Source of the DNA: Rubrivivax sp.
GTDB taxonomy: Bacteria > Pseudomonadota > Gammaproteobacteria > Burkholderiales > Burkholderiaceae
Length of the DNA stretch: 5,777 nucleotides
Direction of reading: 5' to 3'
Assembly: GCA_004211235.1 (NCBI GenBank)
Contig: SEEY01000280.1
Span: forward strand, 1-5,777
Made by a program: the position numbers and the translations under genes. Below the pieces are notes generated by a model, which did not search any database, was not told the DNA's origin, and worked only from the letters and a program-made list of their open reading frames with translations. Within the stretch, counting starts at the first letter, position 1, and each line of letters opens with the position of its first letter. Shown here in pieces: positions 1 to 5,295 of this stretch.

Positions 1-24
1 GGCGTAGAGGATGCCGGGATTCAT
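1..24 (-). CDS. 5' end of an unidentified minus-strand gene (partial)
   Basis: Read on the minus strand, an ATG at 24-22 opens a frame giving MNPGILYA before the window ends. A purine-rich GAGA (37-34) lies 9 nt upstream as a possible ribosome binding site. A second in-frame ATG at 33-31 would add MPA and has almost no room for a binding site, so the inner start is preferred. The short hydrophobic N-terminus would suit the first membrane segment of an inner-membrane protein, for example an EamA/RarD-type transporter. Eight residues cannot identify a family, so that suggestion is a guess. No plus-strand frame reading in from the left edge looks coding, which favours a divergent gene here. Confidence 0.4.
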
Positions 25-33
25 CGCCGGCAT
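11..33 (-). repeat. 7-bp inverted repeat around the putative start codon
   Basis: ATGCCGG (11-17) and CCGGCAT (27-33) are perfect inverted copies separated by 9 nt. In a minus-strand transcript the stem would present the putative ATG start (24-22) in its loop, just downstream of the GAGA purine tract. It could be a translational control hairpin or chance in GC-rich DNA. Confidence 0.3.
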
Positions 34-38
34 TCTCG

Positions 39-67
39 TTGCGGGTTAGTCCGGAGGCTGCGATAAG
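39..67 (+). promoter_or_regulatory. Weak candidate sigma-70 promoter for the 190-1534 operon
   Basis: TTGCGG (39-44) and GATAAG (62-67) are separated by exactly 17 nt. They match the -35 and -10 consensus at 3 and 4 of 6 positions. The ATAA is one of few A/T-rich runs in this GC-rich intergenic stretch. If used, transcription would start near 74 and the leader would include the repeat at 117-183. This is position and consensus only. Confidence 0.22.
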
Positions 68-116
68 AGCTCGGCTGTCGAATCGGCTCGGCCTCATTCG
101 TCATCCAGACATGAAA

Positions 117-183
117 CCTCCACACTCGCTTCGCTCGCTGCCCCCCGTCGGGGCGCGTCAGCGGCTTCGGGCGGTCGGGCAGC
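117..183. repeat. GC-rich palindromic intergenic repeat
   Basis: The stretch between the divergent genes starts with TCGCT repeats (126-139) and continues into nested inverted repeats. The outer pair is GCTGCCC (137-143) with GGGCAGC (177-183). The inner pair is CCCC (143-146) with GGGG (150-153) around GTC. The pattern of a TCGCT-rich arm, a C-run, a G-run and a GGGC-rich arm resembles short interspersed intergenic repeats I recall from Burkholderiales genomes. Only one copy is in the window, so repetitiveness cannot be shown here. It ends 6 bp before the start codon at 190, so it would lie in the leader of that transcript and could fold over the initiation region. The rest of 25-189 holds nothing else I can support. 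Confidence 0.45.
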
Positions 184-189
184 ACTGAC

Positions 190-459
190 ATGGCCCTGAT
201 CGAGTTCACGCCCCAGCTGCACCGCTTCGTCGACACGCCGGTGGTCGACACGCCGGCCACCGTGCTCGGCCAGGGGCTGGATGCCGCCTTCGCCATCAAC
301 CCGCGGCTGCGCGGCTACATCCTGGACGACCAGGGCCATCTGCGGCCCAACGTGGTCGTCTTCATCGACGGCCGGCGTGCGCGCGACCTGCGCGGGCTGA
401 CCGATCCGCTCGGGCCCGACAGCCGGGTCCACGTTCTGCAAGCACTCTCCGGAGGTTGA
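190..459 (+). CDS. MoaD/ThiS-family ubiquitin-like protein ending in Gly-Gly
   Basis: This 89-residue protein has the size and pattern of a beta-grasp sulfur carrier: a first strand (residues 2-6), a hairpin, a helix around 24-35, the strand NVVVFIDGR (about 56-64) and a hydrophobic last strand VHVLQAL before the terminal Ser-Gly-Gly. In MoaD and ThiS the C-terminal Gly-Gly is adenylated by an E1-like enzyme (MoeB/ThiF) and converted to a thiocarboxylate; some relatives are protein modifiers. The Gly-Gly is present, but no E1-like, MoaE or thiazole gene is nearby, so a role in molybdopterin or thiamine synthesis is not supported. The start ATG at 190 has no clear Shine-Dalgarno sequence but begins directly at the first strand. 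A 15-bp in-frame tandem duplication gives VDTPV-VDTPA at residues 14-23. The stop lies one base before the next gene. Confidence 0.85.
   Translation: MALIEFTPQLHRFVDTPVVDTPATVLGQGLDAAFAINPRLRGYILDDQGHLRPNVVVFIDGRRARDLRGLTDPLGPDSRVHVLQALSGG
451..456 (+). promoter_or_regulatory. Shine-Dalgarno GGAGGT of the propeller gene, inside the upstream gene's Gly-Gly codons
   Basis: GGAGGT lies 4 nt before the ATG at 461 and is a near-perfect ribosome binding site. The same six bases are the GGA GGT codons for the C-terminal Gly-Gly of the ubiquitin-like protein. With the stop at 457-459 and the next start at 461, translation of the two genes is probably coupled. Confidence 0.85.
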
Positions 460-460
460 G

Positions 461-1534
461 ATGTCCACTGACCGCGCCTGGGCCGCGACCCGCAAAGGCC
501 TCTTCGAACTGCGCCGCCGCGCGGGTGTGTGGCAGGTCGACAGGCTCAGCTTCGTCGCCGACCCGGTGACGATGCTGCTGCCGCCCGACGCCTCGGGCCA
601 CATGCTGGCCGGCCTCAACCTCGGCCACTTCGGCGCCAAGCTGCAGGCCAGCGACGACGCGGGCCAGACATGGCGTGAGGTGGCCGCGCCCGCCTTTCCG
701 GCGCAGCCCGAAGGCGCCGAGGGCCCGGCCTGGAAGCTGGAACAGGTGTTCGCGCTGGAGCGTTCGGGCGACGCCATCTGGTGCGGCACCGTCCCTGGCG
801 GGCTGTTCGTCAGTCGCGACAGGGGCGAGTCCTGGCAGCTCGACGAAACGCTCTGGGGCGACCCGCGGCGCCTGCAGTGGATGGGCGGCGGCAACCCGAA
901 CCCGGCGTTGCATTCCATCTGCCCGCACCCGACCGAGCTGCAGGAGCTGCTCATCGGCGTCTCCTGCGGCGGCGCCTGGCGTACGACCGACGGCGGCCGG
1001 ACCTGGGGCCTGCGTGCCCAGGGCATGCGCGCCGACTTCATGCCGCCCGAGCTGGCCGGAGACGAGAACTCGCAGGACCCGCATCTGATCGCCCGCTGCC
1101 ACGCGGCGCCCGACGTGCTCTGGTGCCAGCACCACTGCGGCATCTTCCGCAGCAGCGACAACGGCGCGACCTGGCAGGAGCTGCGCGCCGAGCCGTCCAG
1201 CTTCGGCTTCGCCGTCGCCGCGCATCCGCAGGACCCCGGCACCGCCTGGTTCGCGCCGGCCATCAAGGACGAGCGCCGCATTCCGGTCGACGCCGCCCTG
1301 TGCGTGACCCGCACGCGCGATGGCGGCAAGACCTTCGAGACCCTGCGCGCCGGCCTGCCCCAGCAGCACTGCTACGACCTGATCTACCGCCACGGTCTGG
1401 CGGTGGACGACAGCGGCGAGCAGCTCCTCATGGGCTCGACGACCGGCGGGCTGTGGGCCAGCGGCGACGCCGGCGACAGCTGGCAGGCCATCTCCGCCCA
1501 CCTGCCGCCGATCTACGCGGTCAGGTTCGGCTGA
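461..1534 (+). CDS. Asp-box (BNR) beta-propeller protein, sialidase/VPS10-like repeats
   Basis: This 357-residue protein carries six Asp-box motifs of the S/T-x-D-x-G-x-T/S-W/F type: SDDAGQTW (64-71), SRDRGESW (118-125), TTDGGRTW (175-182), SSDNGATW (231-238), TRDGGKTF (285-292) and SGDAGDSW (334-341). They recur every 49-57 residues, as expected for one motif per propeller blade. Databases often label such proteins exo-alpha-sialidase or glycosyl hydrolase, but I see no convincing sialidase Arg triad or FRIP motif. A scaffold or binding role is as likely as catalysis. There is no signal peptide, so it is probably cytoplasmic, unlike most sialidases. Residues 213-226 hold a Cys/His-rich run (C213, H214, C222, H224, H225, C226). 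It is the second gene of a tight operon with the ubiquitin-like protein, with a one-base gap and shared Shine-Dalgarno/Gly-Gly codons. The family call is firm; the function is unknown. Confidence 0.88.
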   Translation: MSTDRAWAATRKGLFELRRRAGVWQVDRLSFVADPVTMLLPPDASGHMLAGLNLGHFGAKLQASDDAGQTWREVAAPAFPAQPEGAEGPAWKLEQVFALERSGDAIWCGTVPGGLFVSRDRGESWQLDETLWGDPRRLQWMGGGNPNPALHSICPHPTELQELLIGVSCGGAWRTTDGGRTWGLRAQGMRADFMPPELAGDENSQDPHLIARCHAAPDVLWCQHHCGIFRSSDNGATWQELRAEPSSFGFAVAAHPQDPGTAWFAPAIKDERRIPVDAALCVTRTRDGGKTFETLRAGLPQQHCYDLIYRHGLAVDDSGEQLLMGSTTGGLWASGDAGDSWQAISAHLPPIYAVRFG

Positions 1535-2401
1535 TCAGGCCTTCAGGCGCTTGCGCACCTCGGCCAGTCCGGCCTCGTCCAGGCTGGGCGGCGGGTAGCT
1601 CATCTTCAGCGCGCTCAAGTGCTCGACGATGACCTGCGAGACGATGAGCCGGGCGTTGCGCTTGTCGTCTGCCGGCACCGCGTACCAGGGCGCCTGGTCG
1701 CTGCTGGTGGCCTGCAGTGCGTCGCGGTAGGCCTGCATGTACTTGGGCCACAGCTCGCGCTCGTCGAGGTCCGCGGCGCTGAACTTCCAGTTCTTGGCCG
1801 GGTCGTCCAGCCGCGCCAGGAAGCGCCGGCGCTGCTCGTCCTGCGACAGGTGCAGGAAGAACTTCACGACCCGCGTGCCGTTGCGGTGCAGGTGACGCTC
1901 CAGATGGTTGATGGAGGCGTAGCGCTCCTCCCACAGCTTGGGCGGCTTGGCCGTGCCCTGGGGCAGCGACTGCGCCTGCAGGATCTCCGGATGCACCCGC
2001 ACGATCAGCACCTCCTCGTAGTAGGAGCGGTTGAAGATGCCGATGCGGCCGCGTTCGGGCAGGCATTGCGTCGTGCGCCAGAGGAAGTCGTGGTCCAGCT
2101 CCTGCGGGCTCGGATGCTTGAAGCTGAAGACCTGGCAGCCCTGCGGGTTCACGCCCGACATGACGTGCTTGATGATGCTGTCCTTGCCCGCGGCATCCAT
2201 GGCCTGGAAGATCAACAGCAGCGAATAGCGGTTGTGCGCGTAGAGCAGGTCCTGCAGTTCGGCGAGACGCTCCACCTGGGCGGCCAGGCGGCGTTCGTAG
2301 TCGGCGTCGTCGCGGTAGAGCGGCTTCACGTCGGTCGGCCAGCGGGCCAGCTTGAGCTTCCCGCCTGCGGGGACGCGATAGGCCTCGGTATCGATGGACA
2401 T
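1535..2401 (-). CDS. ppk2: Polyphosphate kinase 2 family (polyphosphate:nucleotide phosphotransferase)
   Basis: This 288-residue cytoplasmic enzyme should transfer phosphate between polyphosphate and nucleotides, linking polyP reserves to ADP/ATP or GTP pools. Visible motifs are the Walker A loop MDAAGKDS (68-75), followed by [13 protein letters not shown]; the Walker B-region [14 protein letters not shown] (123-136); and the Arg/Lys-rich lid from [13 protein letters not shown] (181-193) through [12 protein letters not shown] (204-215). Length and motif wording resemble, from memory, the Meiothermus/Deinococcus-type class III enzymes that can carry AMP through to ATP; the class is an inference. 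The start at 2401 is preferred because it begins the family's normal N-terminus and has AGGAAA (2411-2406) 4 nt upstream. The frame stays open for 700 codons further upstream, but that part is antisense to the hydrolase gene. The stop abuts that of the convergent propeller gene with no terminator between them. Confidence 0.95.
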   Translation of the reverse strand: MSIDTEAYRVPAGGKLKLARWPTDVKPLYRDDADYERRLAAQVERLAELQDLLYAHNRYSLLLIFQAMDAAGKDSIIKHVMSGVNPQGCQVFSFKHPSPQELDHDFLWRTTQCLPERGRIGIFNRSYYEEVLIVRVHPEILQAQSLPQGTAKPPKLWEERYASINHLERHLHRNGTRVVKFFLHLSQDEQRRRFLARLDDPAKNWKFSAADLDERELWPKYMQAYRDALQATSSDQAPWYAVPADDKRNARLIVSQVIVEHLSALKMSYPPPSLDEAGLAEVRKRLKA

Positions 2402-2405
2402 GGGG

Positions 2406-2411
2406 TTTCCT
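2406..2411 (-). promoter_or_regulatory. Shine-Dalgarno for the PPK2 gene; it fixes the start
   Basis: On the minus strand AGGAAA sits 4 nt before the ATG at 2401-2399. It supports this start over the long in-frame upstream extension that runs antisense through the neighbouring gene. Confidence 0.7.
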
Positions 2412-2451
2412 GCAGGGCTGACGATGCGCCAGCCTAACGTCCGCGCGCCCC

Positions 2452-2472
2452 GGGCGATGTCAGACTTCGCCC
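2452..2472. repeat. 6-bp inverted repeat in the divergent intergenic region
   Basis: GGGCGA (2452-2457) and TCGCCC (2467-2472) are perfect inverted copies 9 nt apart, in the 96-bp gap between the divergent PPK2 and hydrolase genes. The dyad could be an operator or a leader hairpin. No convincing -35/-10 pair was found on either strand of this gap. Confidence 0.3.
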
Positions 2473-2497
2473 CTGAGTCAATTCGCTTTCGTCGCCG

Positions 2498-4453
2498 ATG
2501 CTGCTGCTGCGTGCCGCCCTCCTGTCCCTGCTGGCCCTGGCTGGCCCCGCCGTGCACGCGACCGACGAGCAAAAGCCGCCGGCCTACGAGCCGCGCGAGC
2601 ACTACACCAAATATGAGTACCGCGTGCCGGTGCGGGACGGCAGCAAGCTCTTCACGGCCGTCTACACGCCCAAGGACCAGAGTCGGCGCTATCCCTTCCT
2701 GATGGTGCGCACACCCTATGGCTGCGGCCCCTATGGCGTGGACCGGGACGGCATCAGGCATCTGGCTCCCAGCGAGGACTTCCTGAAGGCCGGCTACGTC
2801 TTCGTCTGCCAGGACGTGCGCGGCCGCAACTCGTCGGAGGGCGAGTTCATCGAGATGACGCCGCACAAGCCCGTCAAGAAGACCGCCGCCGATGTCGACG
2901 AGAGCAGCGACACCCACGACAGCGTGCAGTGGCTGCTGGAGCACATCGCGGGCCACAACGGCCGCGTTGGCCTCTGGGGCGTTTCCTACCCCGGCTTCTA
3001 CGCGGCGGCGTCGGTCATCGACTCCCACCCCGCCATCAAGGCCGCGTCGCCGCAGGCGCCCATCGGCGACCTGTTCAAGGGGGATGACAGCTACCACGGT
3101 GGCGCCTTCATGCTGGCCGCCAACTTCGGCTTCTACACCGGCTTCAAGCCCCAGCAGGCGCCCGTGCCGCCGGTCAAGCAATGGCCGCAGTTCGACTGGG
3201 GCACGCGGGATGGCTACGAGTTCTACCTGCAGCACGGCAACCTCGACGCGCTGGCGGCGCGGCTGGCGAAGGAAGGTGGACCGAATCCCTATTTCGACGT
3301 GCAGATCCAGCACGACCGCTACGACGAGTTCTGGCAGTCGCGCGCCATCCTGCCGCACCTGAGGAACATCCGCGCCGCCATGCTGACGGTGGGCGGCTGG
3401 TTCGACGCCGAGGATCTGGCGGGCCCGCTGGCCACCTTCCGCGCCATCGACAGGCAAAGCCCGGCGACCGACAACCATCTCGTCATGGGCCCGTGGGTGC
3501 ATGGCGGCTGGGTTGGCGCGCCGGGCCGGCAGCTCGGCCGGGTGCAGTTCCAGCAGGCCACCTCGGAGCAGTTCCAGAAGGAGGTGCTGCTGCCCTTCTT
3601 CGAGCAGCACCTGCGTGCAGATGCCGAAGCCAAGGCGGCCAAGGCGTCGAATGCCAGTGCGCCGATTGCCAAGGCGACGGTCTTCGAGACCGGCACCAAC
3701 GTCTGGCGCCGTTATGACGCCTGGCCGCCGAAGCAGACGCAGGCCCGCACGCTCTATTTCGCACCGGGCGGCCGGCTCAGCTTCACGCCGCCGGCTTCCA
3801 CCCAGCCCGAGTTCGACAGCTGGATCAGCGACCCCGCCAAGCCCGTTCCCTTCATCGGCTACACCGCCTTGGGCGTGCCGCAGGAGTACATGGCCGGCGA
3901 CCAGCGCTTCGCCGCCACGCGGCCCGACGTGCTGACCTTCCGAAGCGATGTGCTGGAGGAGGACCTCACCTTCGCCGGCCCCGTTGTGGCGCGGCTGTTC
4001 GCGTCCACGTCGGGCACCGATGCCGACTGGGTCGTCAAGCTCATCGACGTCTATCCGCCAGAGCTTGACGATGAGGCGGCGCAGAAGCGCAAGCCGCGCA
4101 GCGAGGATGTGGAGCCCGCCGCGGCGCCGCTCGGCGGCTACCAGCAGCTCGTGCGCGGTGATCCGCTGCGTGGGCGCTTCCGCCACGGCTTCGAGGTGCC
4201 CGAGGCCATGGTGCCAGGCCAGGTGGAAGAACTGCGCCTGGCGCTGCAGGACATCAACCACAGCTTCCGCCGCGGCCACCGCATCATGGTGCAGCTGCAG
4301 AGCAGCTGGTTCCCGCTCATCGACCGCAACCCGCAGACCTTCGTGCCCATCCGCAGCGCCCGACCCGAGGACTTCCAGGCCGCGACCCAGAAGCTCTACC
4401 GCTGGCAGGGCCAGGCCTCGGGCCTGGACGTGCAGCTCGTCGCGCCGCGTTGA
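2498..4453 (+). CDS. Exported CocE/NonD hydrolase, likely alpha-amino acid ester hydrolase type
   Basis: This 651-residue serine hydrolase has an N-terminal signal peptide (residues 1-21, probable cleavage after AVHA), so it should act in the periplasm or outside. An alpha/beta-hydrolase domain with a cap (about 37-370) precedes a jelly-roll domain of the X-Pro dipeptidyl-peptidase C-terminal type (about 400-650). The nucleophile is S163 in GVSYPG, with D303 in GGWFD and H335 in GPWVH completing the triad; Y74 in RTPYG fits the oxyanion-hole tyrosine. D197, E305 and D306 match in position the carboxylate cluster that binds the substrate amino group in alpha-amino acid ester hydrolases. Likely substrates are therefore alpha-amino esters, amides or short peptides, possibly including beta-lactam side chains; cocaine-esterase-like activity is less likely. 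An Ala/Lys-rich linker lies at 374-393. ATG 2498 is the only usable start after the stop at 2474, yet it lacks a Shine-Dalgarno sequence. The stop overlaps the next gene's start. Confidence 0.92.
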   Translation: MLLLRAALLSLLALAGPAVHATDEQKPPAYEPREHYTKYEYRVPVRDGSKLFTAVYTPKDQSRRYPFLMVRTPYGCGPYGVDRDGIRHLAPSEDFLKAGYVFVCQDVRGRNSSEGEFIEMTPHKPVKKTAADVDESSDTHDSVQWLLEHIAGHNGRVGLWGVSYPGFYAAASVIDSHPAIKAASPQAPIGDLFKGDDSYHGGAFMLAANFGFYTGFKPQQAPVPPVKQWPQFDWGTRDGYEFYLQHGNLDALAARLAKEGGPNPYFDVQIQHDRYDEFWQSRAILPHLRNIRAAMLTVGGWFDAEDLAGPLATFRAIDRQSPATDNHLVMGPWVHGGWVGAPGRQLGRVQFQQATSEQFQKEVLLPFFEQHLRADAEAKAAKASNASAPIAKATVFETGTNVWRRYDAWPPKQTQARTLYFAPGGRLSFTPPASTQPEFDSWISDPAKPVPFIGYTALGVPQEYMAGDQRFAATRPDVLTFRSDVLEEDLTFAGPVVARLFASTSGTDADWVVKLIDVYPPELDDEAAQKRKPRSEDVEPAAAPLGGYQQLVRGDPLRGRFRHGFEVPEAMVPGQVEELRLALQDINHSFRRGHRIMVQLQSSWFPLIDRNPQTFVPIRSARPEDFQAATQKLYRWQGQASGLDVQLVAPR

Positions 4454-5295
4454 TGCCCGTATCCTCGGCTGACGGTGCAACAACGGGCGTTCCCGTGCCA
4501 CGACGACTGCTGATCGCGCTGCTCCTGTGCTGCATGCCGCTGCTGGCCGCGGCGAGCTGCGAGCGTCCGTGGCGCGTGGCGTTCGACGACTGGCGCCCGT
4601 ACTCCTTCATCGATGCCGAGGGCCGCCACACCGGCCTGGAGACCGAGCTGCTCCACGCCCTGGCACGCGAGATGGGCTGCACGGTGGAGTACGTGCGCGA
4701 GCTGCCGCTCAACCGCCGCCTGCCGATGCTCGCGGCGGGTGAGCTGGACCTGCTCGTCGCCGCCTCCTTCGACGGCCCCGACACGTCCGACCGCACCTGG
4801 TTCACGCGGCCGTACCGCGACGAGGAGTTCAGCGCTTTCATGCGCGCCGGCGCCGCCCGCGTCATGCCGCAGTCACTCGCGCACGCGCTCGAAAGCGGGC
4901 TGCGCCTGCTGGCCCACCGCGGCCCGAGCGTCGTTGCCGCCGTCGACGCGTTCGCCGCGCGTGGCCGCCTGACCTTGTTCGAGGGCTATGCCAAGGGCGT
5001 GCAACTGCTGAAGTACGGTCGCGGCGACCTGCTGCTGGGCGACCGCCTGGCGGTGCTGTTCGCAGCCAATGCAGCCGGCGTCGACGTGGTGGAGCTGGCG
5101 CTGCCGGTGCGCCGCGATGTCGTCGCCTACAAGCTCAGCCGCCAGCGCTTCGACGAGGCCGACGTGTCGCACTTCAACGAGGCCATCCTGCGGCTGGATG
5201 CGCAGGGAGAGCTCAGGCGCATCCGTACCCGCTGGCTCAGCCCGCCGGCCAGGCCGCGCCCGGTGGGGCCTGGAGCGTCAGCGGCACGCCGCTGA
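4453..5295 (+). CDS. Periplasmic solute-binding protein, family 3 (SBP_bac_3-like)
   Basis: With the ATG at 4453 the protein has 280 residues. A signal peptide follows a short polar stretch: [18 protein letters not shown] (about 17-34), with cleavage probably just before SCERPW. The lipobox is poor because position -3 to the Cys is Ala, so a soluble periplasmic protein is favoured. The mature protein starts like family-3 binding proteins: [21 protein letters not shown] (41-61), then LDLLVAAS and the FTRPYRDE strand (117-124). C36 and C76 could form a disulfide seen in similar proteins. The ligand is probably an amino acid or small polar compound, but the specificity residues cannot be read with confidence. 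TTG 4450 and GTG 4495 are alternative starts; the GTG gives a cleaner signal peptide (MPRRLL). The ATG overlaps the hydrolase stop as TGATG. No permease or ATPase gene is visible. The 3' end overlaps the opposing gene by 59 bp. Confidence 0.85.
   Translation: MPVSSADGATTGVPVPRRLLIALLLCCMPLLAAASCERPWRVAFDDWRPYSFIDAEGRHTGLETELLHALAREMGCTVEYVRELPLNRRLPMLAAGELDLLVAASFDGPDTSDRTWFTRPYRDEEFSAFMRAGAARVMPQSLAHALESGLRLLAHRGPSVVAAVDAFAARGRLTLFEGYAKGVQLLKYGRGDLLLGDRLAVLFAANAAGVDVVELALPVRRDVVAYKLSRQRFDEADVSHFNEAILRLDAQGELRRIRTRWLSPPARPRPVGPGASAARR

Noticed and set aside
102..121. GGAGGT followed by ATG on the minus strand (near 119-110), looking like a gene start
   Set aside because: The frame reads Met-Ser-Gly and then stops at once; the spacing is only 3 nt and it lies at the edge of the repeat.
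3..188. Plus-strand frame open from the left edge to a TGA at 186-188
   Set aside because: It runs through the palindromic repeat, gives an Arg/Pro-rich peptide without pattern, and has no supporting start.
94..1501. Long minus-strand open frames (94-1329 and 362-1501) opposite the ubiquitin-like and propeller genes
   Set aside because: They show no domain pattern, while the plus strand has six regularly spaced Asp boxes and a beta-grasp protein with Gly-Gly.
461..1534. Sialidase (exo-alpha-sialidase) as a functional call for the propeller protein
   Set aside because: Asp boxes alone do not make a sialidase. The Arg triad, FRIP motif and an export signal were not recognisable.
2453..2481. 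TTGACT (2481-2476, minus strand) as a -35 box for the PPK2 gene
   Set aside because: At 16-18 nt spacing the -10 positions read ATCGCC or similar, with no acceptable match.
1535..4501. A 988-codon open minus-strand frame that could be read as an N-terminally extended PPK2
   Set aside because: Only the last 288 codons show PPK2 motifs. The upstream 700 codons are exactly antisense to the hydrolase gene, lack recognisable domains, and are a usual by-product of GC-rich third-position bias. A Shine-Dalgarno supports the start at 2401.
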